A stretch of 64,000 nucleotides of DNA. It comes from Omphalotus guepiniiformis. Taxonomy: Eukaryota; Basidiomycota; Agaricomycetes; Agaricales; Omphalotaceae. Within the stretch, counting starts at the first letter, position 1; every line of letters starts with the position of its first letter. Location: contig JAQOOI010000080.1 in the NCBI GenBank assembly GCA_028554645.1, positions 1,178,001 to 1,242,000 of the forward strand, written 5' to 3'. Below are positions 32,716 through 44,205 of the stretch, piece after piece. Below the pieces are notes generated by a model, which was given only the letters and a program-made list of their open reading frames with translations, had not been told where the DNA came from and ran no database searches. The position numbers were made by a program, and so were the translations under genes.

Positions 32716-35535
32716 TCAAAGAGCGGAAGGCTTTTCAGTTTGTAGACCATATTGCTGTAGCACCTCAGCTTTAACAGGTGCTGGGCTTTTCCACAGCAAA
32801 TCAGCCCCGCCCGCAGTTTTTGGGAACGCAATGACATCGCGAATAGATGACGTTTTGCAAAGTATTGACATCAGTCTATCGAAGCCTAGAAAATACGTTG
32901 GGGGTGATATTTAATGGATGAATACAATAGAATGGGGGGTTTCTTACCCAGGGCAAGTCCCCCATGAGGTGGAGCACCACAGCGTAGGGCACGCAAGAGC
33001 TGATTAAAGGGTGCCTTCTCTTGCTCGTTCAACTGTATGATGTAGGCCAATATATTATTCAGAATACTTCAGAAGATCGTGTCATCAGTGAGTGAAGGCT
33101 TACCTGTAATACATTGGTGAAGATGTAATCCTGTAGCACGGCATCGTGTACTCGCACAGAACCACCCCCGATCTCAACACCATTCAAGACGAGATCGTAA
33201 TGCTGCCCACGGATCTAGATGAGAAGGAGGGATTTGAGCCAACGGTCGTCGATGTTGCATGAGTAACGAAGGGGCGCACAGATTCCACTTGGCCTTCGTA
33301 TAGGGTCTTGATGTCTTCCCACATTGGAGCAGTAAATGGATGATGAGTACTACTCCATCTTCCATGCGCTAAGAACTCTTTATCGTCGTCTGCGCGAGTA
33401 AAGAGAGGGAATTCTGTGATCCAAAGAAAATGGGGGTCCTCAGGAAGAGTGAGATTCCCTGTGGATAGCGAATAGACTGAGCGCAGCGAACACAGAGGCG
33501 ATGAGGCACAAGTTGCATACCAGCTGCCAGTGCGACGTCAAGTAGCTGCAGCCTCTGTCGACCTAGTGCAGTCGATCCACCCTAAGATACCGATGACTCC
33601 TCCATGAGCAGATGGGTAGATGGTGAATAGAAGGAATCTTACCTTCGGTAACTGTGGTCTTCGCGCCAGCCAAATAATGTCTCCGGGAGAAAGATTCAAA
33701 GACTCATTGATTTCGCTTCCTTGAGATCGGATCGCTTCCGGAGATAGCTGATCAAGAAGTTTGCTTCCCAAGAGCCAGGAGGATGCGTTGTATTCGGTAA
33801 AGGTTATACATTCCTGACAATCAGATGAGTAGTGAGATGCCGTAAATTGGAAAGCTAGGTCTGTCCTACCGCTGAAGGGTCTCGTTTGCACTTGCGGGAC
33901 ACTGACCAGAATTCCCGATCCTGCGATTGGTGAAGAACGATGGCCTCTAGAATCTCACCACTTCGCGTAAGGGAACCTTTAACTCCAGAAGGCAAGAGCT
34001 GTGTAATATCTGAGATCTGTACATTACTCAGCTGTTTGCAGCTCTGTTGCAAAGTTCAAGCGCTGCGAACCTCCAGGCCAAAGCGAGTGTCAGGTTTGTC
34101 GGAACCAAACTAAACAATAGACTTGATTTCAAAAGACATGAAAGTACAATCGAATAACTCACGCGTGTCATTGCTTCGTGATATGTCATGACTCGGAACT
34201 GAGGTGGAAGCTCCACGTTCTCTACCTCTTTCCATATCTTCCTAATGAGAGTTTCGACAGTTTCACGTACTTCGCTGCCACCGATTCGCCAAACATCAGA
34301 CCAGAGAGGTTTTGGGACATGGGAGGTTTTGGACTCTTTAGATCCCCACGAAACAAAAGCCATTTCCATATCAATTTGGGTAAATTCGGGTTGTCTATCC
34401 TTGCGCCCGTCCTCGTCGCGGAAACATTTCGCGATTTGGTAATATCTATCGACCGTTCCTGACGATATCAACAATTGTTTCGGCTGCTGAGGCGACTGCT
34501 GTAAAGCATAGAAAGCGGGTTCAGCTGGCGCGTTGTTAATACGCGTTGGAACCAAAAACTCTCTTGCGCCTTCGGGAGATGATCTGAGAAGTACCGGTGT
34601 CTCCACTTCGACAAAACCTGTGCACAGATGAAGGAATTTTCAGGGTGCAATGTGGAGAAGATCCCTACCGCGATCGTGAAGACAGTTGCGCACTAGATGG
34701 GCGACTTGGCTTCGTTTCTTGAGGTTGTCCGATAGCACCGACCGACGAAGATCTAGATACCGGTACCGCAGCCTTAGCTCGTCATTCGGCTGTCGGTAGA
34801 CAAAATGTCAAAACGCAAGACGCTAGAGGCCCGAAATCTAAGGGTGCCCACCAAGTTGTGAATGTTGGAGGGTACAAATGGAAGATTCGTATCGGCAGGA
34901 TTCAAAAGGACAAAGTTGTCGACTTGCACATCAATATCACCGGTGGGCCCCTTACAAAAAAGCGCTAGTCAATAGAAACGAATTATAGCTCGCGAGCGTA
35001 GACTGACAGGACGACGGGCACTAGGAGGCCTTAGCAGCACCTGGCCCTCTATCAGGACAGATGACTCGACAGGCACATCGGAAAGAGCGGCCAAATCTGC
35101 ACGTGCCGCTGAATGATTCACAATGAGTTGGACTATGCCAGAGGAATCTTTGAGGGGGAAGAAGGACACGAGTTTCCCTTTGCTTAAAGAGGAATAAAGT
35201 TGCAGTTGGGGTAGGAAGAACGAATGGAGCTGAAGAAGACAATCACCGCTCAGGAAGGAGCCAGCCAGCTAGAATAACTTTGGATCCAACATCATGCGTG
35301 GACAAAGCGCCGCAGATATGAGTTCTGGATGGAAAAGGAGCTGGGAAACGCGAAAGTTTGAGGAAATGTAAGGAGCAAATTGAAGGGACCGCTGACCTGA
35401 ATGAGCAGGTAAATGGGAGTCTTGTGATGGAAGAGAACTAGAATAGCATCGCCAGCTGGCTCTAGTCGTACCGAAGGTAACGGGTGAATGACAGGCCCAA
35501 GAAGCTGGACGAGCAGCACGAAAAATAGCACGCAT
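32716..35535 (-). CDS. MSD1: Aspartyl-tRNA synthetase, mitochondrial
   Basis: Class II synthetase of the bacterial/mitochondrial AspS type that charges mitochondrial tRNA-Asp. The Arg/Ser-rich presequence starts at ATG 35535 ([18 protein letters not shown]). Then: [20 protein letters not shown] (anticodon-binding OB fold), [33 protein letters not shown] (motif 1), [20 protein letters not shown] (motif 2) with QIDMEM, the GAD-like insertion typical of bacterial AspRS (33,550-34,050), and [19 protein letters not shown] (motif 3). The C-terminus reads [19 protein letters not shown]. About ten introns were crossed in phase where checked. Around 700 residues. The bacterial-type architecture separates it from the cytosolic enzyme. 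Confidence 0.93.
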
Positions 35536-35777
35536 ATACGAGCTGTACACGAGTGATGCACCAAGTCAACTGCAGAGCTTAATCCCCGCAACTTTTTTGC
35601 TTACATAACATCCTTGAATCGATTCAGTACAAAGTGTGTTTTTTTTAAATTTCAATATATAATACACAATCATGGTTCCCTGCTCCTTCGCACGTTGGCC
35701 ATCATTCTTCGTTCTTGCCCTGCTTCCAGTCTCTACTTAATCTCCTTTGAAATCCTTTGTTGTCTTCTACTCTCACC

Positions 35778-36834
35778 ATGTCCTTCACAATCCTTCCCCC
35801 TGAGCTTGTCGACGCCGTCTGCGAATATCTACCTCTTCCTGATCTTGCACGTCTTTCCTACACATCTACACAGCTCTGTCAAGTCTCCCAGAGGCTTCTC
35901 TATCAGCATGTCTCTGTTGCCCCAGCGCGCTGTAATCTCGCCGTCGTGCTCACTCTCGCAAGGAAGCCTCACGTTGCGCGTAACGTCAAGTCGTTTTCCA
36001 TCGACCTTGATTCATACACCATGCTTTTACGCTCGTACTACCATCATCTTGCACGCGCATTATCTTCCATGACTCAGCTCGTTTCACTTCATGTCTTTGT
36101 GGACCCAGGCGCTAGCTGGATTCTGCAGGAGATCCAGGCTTCTTTTCCTCAATTGCTGCACTTTGCCTGTTCATTCACCTTCGACTCTCACGTCTCGAGC
36201 TTCCTTGAGCGTACGCCTGCTCTTCTAGAACTCGAAGTGGATTCCATACCCTCCCCGCATAGGCAATCTGCGGCTCTACTCCTCAATTCATCAATTCCTC
36301 ACCTGTCACAGTTTGTTGGGTCTTCCCAAGCTGCGGAGGCTGTTGTTCCTGCCCGTCCTGTACACAGCATCCATCTCACTTCGGGTGATCTGACTGAGGC
36401 TGTCGTGAGGCGACTCGCACATTCCTCAGCTCCTGTAGCCGTTCTCGGAGCCACTACAAGCTCTACTCCTACGGCACTCCTGAATCTGTTATCAGAAAAG
36501 ATGCAGCATCTTGTATACCTGCGTTTGATGACCACTTATAACTTTTCCGAAGCTCCTGATGCCGTAAGAATTCTTTCATTTGTATTTGTTTCATGTTCCT
36601 CACATCACTTCGGATGTTTTTCAGAGCTTTTATGAACGTGTGGCCAACGGTCTTAGCGCTTTACCTGAATTGCAAGGTTTCGAACTCTGCGGCATGCATT
36701 GGGGTTCTCACAAGAGGGAAGAGGATGAAACTAAAAGGGTCTGGCAGTCCCAACCTCTTAACTCGGAAGTCGCTCCAGCAGAGAATGATCCCTTAGACGT
36801 TGATGTTTATTCCGACCTGTATTTTGCATATTGA
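35778..36834 (+). CDS. F-box domain protein
   Basis: Probable substrate receptor of an SCF ubiquitin ligase. The F-box is at the very N-terminus: TILPPELVDAVCEYLPLPDL and ARLSYTSTQLCQVSQRLLYQ. The rest is a Leu-rich region without an obvious repeat, as in the many F-box proteins of agaricomycetes. One intron (about 36,563-36,625) is followed by YERVANGLSALPELQGFEL and an acidic end. The ATG at 35778 puts the F-box at residue 4. It is divergent from the AspRS gene (242 bp). Its target cannot be told. Confidence 0.85.
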
Positions 36835-37288
36835 TTGACCTCTATCTCGTTTTCGGTTTTGTAGATCACTATAGCCAGCATGATAATAGACCCCGTAGAT
36901 TAGTGTTGTTGTGTGTAATTCCTTGGCTTCTGACTATCATAACATATACACTATTGACATACTTGTAAATGGCGTAACACCCAATTTCATATGTAAAAGC
37001 TGTATTGGAGGAAATTTCCGGTGGTCGAAGACTAGAAGTTTACTTCGAAAGTAGAATTGAACCATGAAACCGGTATTAAGTCGGTTCAGTTCTTCTTTCA
37101 ACAGGCGGTTGTCGGAGTCGGTCAATCGACAACAACATGTATTTTCAACGTGGTCTACTTTGGACCCAGTTCACTGTCAGTGCATTCTGCAGTCGCGGAG
37201 ACGGACTTTGTGCAGCTCACAGATAGTCACGTGTATTTAACCATCAAGATGATAGGCGCCGACGAAACTGACTTGTTCTGCTCCATTG
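36835..37288. other. Spacer upstream of the RPC34 gene
   Basis: Tandem spacer between the F-box gene and RPC34. A plus-strand frame from 37,057 covers the RPC34 start in another frame and has no conserved-looking content. Presumed 3' UTR plus promoter. Confidence 0.45.
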
Positions 37289-39042
37289 ATGTCGACGAGC
37301 AAGCGGGCTCCCAATGAACTTGAAAGCAAACTACATCAAGCAGCTCTTGCTACTCCAAATAATGTCTGTGTATAGGCCTACGATTCTGAAAACAGATTCT
37401 GATCCTTCCTATAGGAATTAACGGCCAAGCAAGCTGAATCGATCATCCCAGACGCGAAGTCGCGACAGAAGGCACTCAATTTTCTACTGGCTGTTGGATT
37501 ATTCAAGACACTTCAGAATGCAAAAGGTCAAATTAGTTTTAGGGCAGTGACCAAGGGCGAAATAAATGCGTATGCTTCACGCTCAATTCCTGATCCGCTC
37601 AATCTGATATACTTCATAGCACCAAAGACCTCACCGGCGAGGAGAATCTGGTACTAGGGCACATCAAGACATCCGAGAATGAAGGTGTAACCATTCGGTG
37701 TCCGTCGTGTTGAAGCCACATTTACTTAGTTTGTAGGCATATGGACGAAGCATCTCAAGGCAAAGACAAACCTTCACCAGACGGTTATAGACCGATGCCT
37801 CAAGACGCTGGTGCAGAAGAAGTTGATCAAACGAGTACCTTCGGTCCAGGTGCGCTCACATTATCTCTACTTTCCGAAGTTTGATCTTGAACCCCCGCCG
37901 AGTAGCATCCGACCCAGAAGATATATATGCTTGAAGGCCTCGAACCATCCATAACTCTCACCGGAGGCCCTTGGTACACAGACAATGAACTCGATACCGA
38001 ATTTATCGAAACTCTCATGAAAGCATGTTTTAAATTTATTCGAGATTTGGTATGTTGGTATGGGGTTTTTCATGCCGAAAGTATTTTTGACCTGCTATTT
38101 TTCAAAGAGCTTCCCGAAACATCGTGACCAGCAAGCCGAAGGCGCATTGTATCCGATATCCAAGTCGCCCAAGTATCCAACTGCGCAACAGGTCCGAAAC
38201 GCCTTACGGCAGGCACGTCTCACAGAAACAGATCTATCAGTTGAACATGTAGAGATGCTTCTCAATGTTCTCGTCCTGGACGGTGAAATTGAAAAGGTTC
38301 TATCTCAATCTTTTTCTTTTTTTTCGTGCTTTGTTAAGATCCGAATCTACAGTTGCCTGCCTTCGGGACTTCCTTGTGGGATTCAAGTGCCTTGGACGAT
38401 GATGGCTTCGCCGACGAGCGGAGTAAGAAGAAGAAAAGAAAACATTTTTCTTCAGACACTGAGGAAGACCAAAGTTCGAGTAAACGGAGGAAGAAGAGAA
38501 AACATACAGCGGAGGACTCTGATTCAGATCGTCCGGTAAACAAAAAGTCTAAACGAAAACGGACTCACAATTCTGACGATTCCGACGGTGCCTCCTCAAA
38601 ATCGAGCAAGAGAAGGTCAAGGAAGGACGTTGACGACTCAGATCAGTCAGATCAGGAATTGAGTGATGAGGATGGCTCTACCAAACGGAGGACCAAGAAG
38701 AAGAAGAAAAAGACCAAGCGGTCTCGAGACTCTTCCAGCGATGAATCGAGCGATTCTGATACCGACAGCGACCGGGGGCATCGAAGCAAATCAAAACTCA
38801 TGAAGCGTTCTCCTTCACCACAACAACCGTTTTCTTTCGATGAATATGATGAAGCTGGTGGTAACGTGTATAGAGCCATCAGACAGGAACGCCTGAACCT
38901 TGGATGGACGCAAGCCCCATGCAGTATCTGTCCTTCATTTGAATTTTGCAAGGACGGAGGGCCTGTTAATCCTCTGGAATGTGTATACTACGGTGATTGG
39001 TTGCTAGGAAGCACAGTGTCTGCCATAGAAGACATTGTATAG
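37289..39042 (+). CDS. RPC34: RNA polymerase III subunit RPC6 (C34) with a large charged insertion
   Basis: Pol III subunit needed for promoter opening and contact with TFIIIB. ATG 37289 gives MSTSKRAPNELESKLHQAAL, then across an intron ELTAKQAESIIPDAKSRQKA (winged helix 1), AVGLFKTLQNAKGQISFRAV, EGIWTKHLKAKTNLHQTVID and KTLVQKKLIKRVPSVQ (winged helix 2), YMLEGLEPSITLTGGPWYTD, and YPTAQQVRNALRQARLTETD (winged helix 3). The end holds the 4Fe-4S Cys motif CSICPSFEFCKDGGPVNPLEC. Between winged helix 3 and that motif sits an extra stretch of about 140 residues (about 38,410-38,830) made of alternating Lys/Arg and Ser/Asp/Glu runs. Yeast and human C34 are about 317 residues and lack it. Confidence 0.92.
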
Positions 39043-39138
39043 CGTCACCAGTAACGTGCTTTCATTCTGTTTAATATGAGGATACTTAGGCTCATACTAT
39101 ATACGAAACAGATATGACAAGCAAAAAAAATTGTATTT

Positions 39139-40194
39139 TTACATGCTCTGCTTGAGTTCCTCAATCGCATGCTGAATGAAAGAGTTGGCCTTGAGAGGCG
39201 ACAGCCAGGGTTTGGGGGCCGATTCTGGTATCACTACCGTCTCTGTGTTGCCGAGGAACTCTGCGACGACGCCAACATAGTGACCGTCTTCCTCCCTCAA
39301 CTCAAACTTTGTGAATTTCCATCCTTGAGGTATCTGTCCGTCAATCCGCACTTCGTCCGATGTGACGTTGAACTCTACTCGCCGGAAGTCGAATCCGAGG
39401 CCAATACCGAGAGCTTTTGTGTAAGCTTCTTTCAAGGTCCACATCCAGAAAAATCTACGAAGGCCTTCGTCCTGTGGAACAGCTGGAGATAATAATTCCT
39501 GCTCCACAGGTGTAAGCTAGCAAAGGCTGGTCAGCAGTGTTGATATCGCTGACACACCGGAGTTACCTGCTCCCAGAAAGCTTCAATGAATTCACGGTAT
39601 GTGTCGCGGCCGGGTATCTTGACTTTCATCACGTCGATGCCAATGCTGAATGCGGGAGGATTCTCCTTTCCAGGCGCGAAGGCCATGACCACTAAGTTGT
39701 TGTCGTGAGATATATTGTATGCGATAGGTGAATCGATATTGGGAGTAGTCTAGAATATGAGTTAATTCGATATCAAGTTCCCCACGGCGCTGTAAGACTC
39801 CCTATGTATGGTTTGCCTGCCTCAGTGGCAGAGAATGACATTGCATGAGTTGCGATACCACGTTCTTTGAGTAACATCCGAGGTAAAAGCTTTGCGATGA
39901 GCCCTCCTGCAGACAGCGTGAGGTGTTCAGCCACCTAAGTTACGAAACGAAACATGCTCACTACATGCATCTTCACGTCGGTAAAATCGTTTAATCTTTG
40001 CACAACTTGCGGCATCGACCACCAGAAGGCCACTCTGATAGAGCTAACTCCATGCAAGGTGAAAGAACGTCGGTAGATCATATGCGAACGGGACACACCT
40101 CTTCCGTCAGGAGAGAGGGCTCGTATGTGACTGCCCACACTTGCATATCAAATTCGTTGAGTGCTATCAGAGTCGGAGTGAAAGCAGAGATCAT
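39139..40194 (-). CDS. 4'-phosphopantetheinyl transferase (Lys5/AASDHPPT type)
   Basis: Transfers phosphopantetheine from CoA to carrier proteins. Read from ATG 40194 (MISAFTPTLIALNEF): MQVWAVTYEPSLLTEE, then after an intron SGLLVVDAASCAKIKRFYRR, TLSAGGLIAKLLPRMLLKER, IAYNISHDNNLVVMAF, FSIGIDVMKV (first metal motif) and FFWMWTLKEAYTKALGIGLG (WxxKEAxxK, the second catalytic motif). The C-terminal stretch ends HAIEELKQSM. The start could also be the Met at MQVWAV. Length about 300 residues, in the Sfp/Lys5 range; it probably serves alpha-aminoadipate reductase and polyketide or peptide synthases. Its start lies 41 bp from the divergent PfkB gene. Confidence 0.9.
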
Positions 40195-40235
40195 TCATCA
40201 GATAACGTTAGCATTCAACCGTTCTGACAGCCACA

Positions 40236-41640
40236 ATGGCTACGATTTTCGTCACTCTAGGCATGTTCATCATAGACGAATTTTCTTATGCAGACGAGAA
40301 CGGGAAGCCGACAACTTCAGAGCACTCTACCTCGCAGGAAAGGTGCGCGTATTCCTCAAAAGACATCTCATCCTGAACAGCTCGTGCAGATCGGGGGTGG
40401 AGGTACTTATGCTGCGGTAGGAGCACGCATCTGGTTCGGTGTTGAAACGTTCAAATTGTCGCTTCTCTGCTCATGTTGTCATGTTCTATCTGGCTGCCTC
40501 CTGAACGTGTAGGAATGATCGTCGACAAAGGACATGATTTTCCGCCTCAGATACAACGCGATCTAGAATCATACGGAAAAGAAATGTGGCTCTTTCGAGA
40601 TCAGCCTGAAGCTCGTACAACGCGCGCTCTCAACACATATAGGGGTGATTTTAGAAGGTGCTGCAATATCTGCTCATCCGCTATTAGTATCATTGACCAA
40701 TTCGATTAACGCATACAAGTTTTGAATATCTTACACCTAGAATTCGCATTACTCCTCGGGACCTAAGCAATACAAAGTTGGATAAACCCGAGATACTACA
40801 TTTCATATGTTCGCCCGCAAGAGCGTCAGTCATCATGTCGGAAGTGCGGGATGTAGAGGGATGGAATCCCATAGCAATATATGAGCCTATTCCCGTTAGT
40901 CTTCAATATTTTGCTTCGCGTTCCCATATACTGACACTCGGAGTCAGGATCGTTGTGTTCCCGACGAACTTCCTGCGTTAATCAAGGTATTACCATCAAT
41001 CACAATACTCAGGTGAGTCAAATGCAGTGCATTCAACTAGTATGTGTTTCCCGAGTTTGTAGCCCGAATGCAGAAGAGGCATACTCTCTCTTATCGCTTG
41101 CTCTTCCCATCACCAAGCCAATTATTGAACAGGCTGCAGAACAGCTTCTACAATTTGGTGTTAAGAATGCTGTGATCATTCGAAGTGGGCACATGGGGGC
41201 ATATGTAACCACGAGAGAATTCGGTGGGCAATGGATCGATGCATACTGGACGGAGTCCATCGAAGATGCTTGTAAGGTGATTGACGTGACTGGTAAGATT
41301 GCCCGTTGAAGAGGAACGGCCAAAACATTCAGCTCGTTTCTGCAGGCGGAGGCAACAGTTTCTTGGGAGGACTCGCGGCTGGCCTGCATTTATCCCATAA
41401 CGACGTATATGAAGGTAATCACACCCACCCAGTTACCTTGCGCGACTTATGCTCATGGTGAACAACACAGCTGCCTACTATGCTGCAGTTTCTGCGTCTT
41501 TCATAATTGAGCAGGGCGGTTTACCAGCTATAAATGCAGCCGATGACAATGGTAACACGCGATGGAACAATGATTCGGCACGGCGAAGGTTAGAGGTATT
41601 GAAGAGCCGACACAGTGCAGGAAATGCAAGAAGTCGATGA
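40236..41640 (+). CDS. Mak32-like PfkB-family carbohydrate kinase
   Basis: Ribokinase-fold protein. From ATG 40236: MATIFVTLGMFIIDEF, GGGGTYAAVGARIW (substrate-side Gly motif), WLFRDQPEARTTRALNTYRG, PRIRITPRDL, EILHFICSPARASVIM, ITILSPNAEEAYSLL, NAVIIRSGHMGAYV and VIDVTGAGNSFLGGLAAGL. That last motif corresponds to the anion-hole and catalytic-base signature of PfkB kinases (usually GAGD), but the Asp is replaced by Asn, as I recall for Mak32 proteins. So sugar kinase activity is doubtful. Yeast Mak32 supports structural stability of the L-A virus particle. At least six introns, all short. It ends SAGNARSR at 41640. Confidence 0.82.
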
Positions 41641-41707
41641 TATACATGTACAACCGTCAATGATGATACAGATGGTGGAAAATAAGGATAGCGTGCAAGA
41701 GAATGTG

Positions 41708-42363
41708 TCATTGCGGTCCAGATTGGAATCTCGCTCGACTTTCAGCGAACAGTCGTTCCTGCTCGGCAAGAAGTTCCTCTTCTGTCTTTCCAGACTGCTC
41801 GAACTTCGAAACTTTCTTTTCCCGATCCTGAACGACAGCTATTGGTTGCGTGTTTTAACTCGATAACTCAGCTACACACCTTTTGCTGTTGTTTATGATC
41901 CTTCAGAACGTCTTCAACCTCGGCAGTGAACGATTCAAACCCAAGTTGCTACGAGTTGTGTTCAGTATACAATCCTGACTAGTAGAGAGAGTATGACACT
42001 TGCTTTGAGCGCAGAAATTATGTGCTCTGGAGCGATCGTTTTCTTCGACTCCTTCTCGCATATATCATTTGCTTCCGATGATATTAAGTGAATAAATTCT
42101 GTGAAAAAGAAGCACTCGGTCAGTCTGAACCAGATCACAAAAACAAAAGTCAAACTGTTCACCTACACAACACTCGATCACTAAATCGCGGGTTTCTTTG
42201 GCGCAGACCACGTCTTTGGGAAGTAATTCTGACCAAGAGTGAGATGTAAGAGTACCGACACAAATGATGGCTTGAAACACGAACCTGTAATCATTTTTGC
42301 AACAGTAGCCTTAGGCAATGAGAGATCATCATCATTCGGAGGTGCGCCTTCACGGTCTGACAT
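41708..42363 (-). CDS. NCB2: Negative cofactor 2 beta (DR1 type)
   Basis: Histone-fold repressor that binds TBP together with NC2-alpha. ATG 42363 reads MSDREGAPPNDDDLSLPKA, then TVAKMI joined across an intron to TELLPKDVVCAKETRDLVIE, CCVEFIHLISSEANDICEKE and SKKTIAPEHIISALKQLGFE, the H2B-like fold. A helical tail follows, DVLKDHKQQQKDREKKVSKF, ending ARFQSGPQ. Four introns, each about 50-60 nt. About 140 residues, normal for fungal NC2-beta. Its start is 91 bp from the divergent SmF gene. Confidence 0.9.
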
Positions 42364-42454
42364 GGTGTAGTCGCGAGGAAATGAGCCAGACAGAAAGAAC
42401 GACCAGAATATATAATTGAAACTCCGCGCTTGTTGGAACCTCGTCTCAACCATC

Positions 42455-42902
42455 ATGTCTGCAGTGCGTACGCGCTATCTCTTTTCATCTTGTTAATTAC
42501 TTATTTCATGATATAAGGTCAACCCAGTCAATCCAAAGCCATTTATGCAGGACCTCACGGGGAAGCCGGTATATGTACGCCTAAAATGGGGATTGGAATA
42601 CAAAGGCTTCCTGGTTAGCACTGATGGATATATGAACCTTCAGGTATGGTGGATTTTCATGATTTCATCTTCGTACTAACGATTCCCTTCAGCTGGCGAA
42701 TACGGAAGAGTTTCAAGATGGTCAGTCCAACGGAGCACTAGGAGAGGTCTTCATACGGTGCGCGTCCTTGTTACTGCAGATTTCACTTTTTCTGATCAGA
42801 ACTTAGATGTAACAACGTTTTGTATATAATAAGTCTATTGGTTTTTGTCACCTCTTTCTCGCCTGATTCGATGTTGATTACAGGGAGGCCCCGCCGGAGT
42901 AA
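42455..42902 (+). CDS. SMX3: Small nuclear ribonucleoprotein F (SmF)
   Basis: Core Sm ring protein of spliceosomal snRNPs. The first exon codes only MSA before a GTGCGT donor. The next gives [20 protein letters not shown] and [20 protein letters not shown] (Sm motif 1), then [20 protein letters not shown] and, after further introns, [17 protein letters not shown] (Sm motif 2 with RCNNVLYI). All junction phases fit. About 80 residues, the usual SmF size. Confidence 0.93.
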
Positions 42903-43526
42903 AAACCTCTCGTTCGCGTGCTAGTTGGTTTCCCGTGCAGACGACGCGACTTACTGATTGCTTTAAAACGTACGCAGCTCAAGCGTCTCTCGTGTAATTT
43001 CTGTGTTGTGATATCTAGAAGGTATACTAGTCCCTTTTGACGATCCTTGAATGGGTGCGGTATCTTGTACGTATCCTTTTACCTGGCAACTTTATGTAGC
43101 AATATCCATGAAGTGTCCTCCGAGCTGGACATACATCCCTATTCGAGTTCATGATCAATTGGTGGTGGATACTATCGTATTGAGTCTACTGACAATTGCG
43201 AGTGATGCCCGAGCCACTTTCTTGACGGCACTCTCAGGCTATGAAAGAACGATTTCACATCAATGCCCAATTCAGCTTTGAGCTTGAACGTCTGAACCTT
43301 GAACGTTCTGAACATACATAGTACTGTAATAACACTGACCTCAAACTGACCTTACACTGTACAGTTACCTCCGATATCATTCAATCACGTGATGGCAAAG
43401 CTGCAGTCACTGAATTTTTTTTTGGTCACGTCTTCTGAGTCACATACCATCTTGCCTTCAGTAATCACTTCGAAAAACCCTCGCTGCCAATTCGCACTCA
43501 CCAACTATCGCGTTTACTCGACATCG
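42903..43526. other. Spacer between SmF and UPF0642 genes
   Basis: 624 bp, plus-strand tandem spacer. Two plus-strand frames (about 43,051-43,281 and 43,389-43,526) can be read, but neither has conserved-looking content; the second merely leads into the UPF0642 start. Likely 3' UTR and promoter. Confidence 0.45.
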
Positions 43527-44205
43527 ATGGCCAAATCACTTAGATCCAAGGTCAAGCGAGATTTTCGCTCGAAGAAACGTGAAACTGGGGTATATGCAGC
43601 CACTGAAGCAGCGCGACTACATCGACTCAACGCTAAGCTTCGATCCGTGGTCTCGAAAGATGGGGATGGAGATGAAGTTCTGAAAGATGCTGAGCACGAA
43701 GAAGATACGCCAGGTTGGTGCTGGTTCGCTATCTTTGGTCTTCTAGATCCGGAAGACATTTCGGTGGATAGTATGCACACCATGTCTACAGGCTCACCCA
43801 TATCATGAGGGAGAGAATGCACCAATACGCAAACAGGCGACGCTAATCTTCCAATCATCACACCTTTGTACCCGTGTCGACCGTCATTGACATGTTTCCT
43901 CTCTGTTTTGCAGACGATGAACTTTCGGTAGACACTTCCGATAAAATTGGAGGTTTGTCTCCGCTCAAACTTCCCTCGTGTTATCAATTTCCAGCTTTTC
44001 CCCTCCAGATTCTATGCAGGTAGACACAACGAACGAGTCCTCATTATCGTCCAAACGTATATCAACACATGGACCGAGGGGTTCGCGGCGTGAAGAGTGG
44101 CGTCTTGCTAAAGGACTTTCCGCACGGCCCTCAGCGAAAGGGATGAACAGACAAGGGGGAGTGGCTGCACGAAGAAAAGCTGGCAGGGCAAAGAGGAGAC
44201 GATAG
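43527..44205 (+). CDS. UPF0642/LLP-like basic nucleolar protein
   Basis: Small basic protein of the UPF0642 (YBL028C-like) family, probably nucleolar. ATG 43527 opens MAKSLRSKVKRDFRSKKRET, the family's start, then VYAATEAARLHRLNAKLRSV. Short exons follow that code for acidic stretches (PEDISVD, then NDELSVDTSDKIG), joined in phase 1 at each junction. The last exon reads DSMQVDTTNESSLSSKRIS, THGPRGSRREEWRLAKGLS (the second conserved block) and a very basic end AARRKAGRAKRRR. Using the last acceptor near 44,008 avoids an in-frame stop that the earlier acceptor would bring in. Confidence 0.83.

Noticed and set aside
37057..37317. Plus-strand frame of 86 codons across the RPC34 start
   Set aside because: Different frame from RPC34 and no recognisable content; the RPC34 reading from 37,289 explains the sequence.
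43051..43281. Small plus-strand frame between SmF and UPF0642
   Set aside because: Isolated, no good context or conserved-looking sequence.
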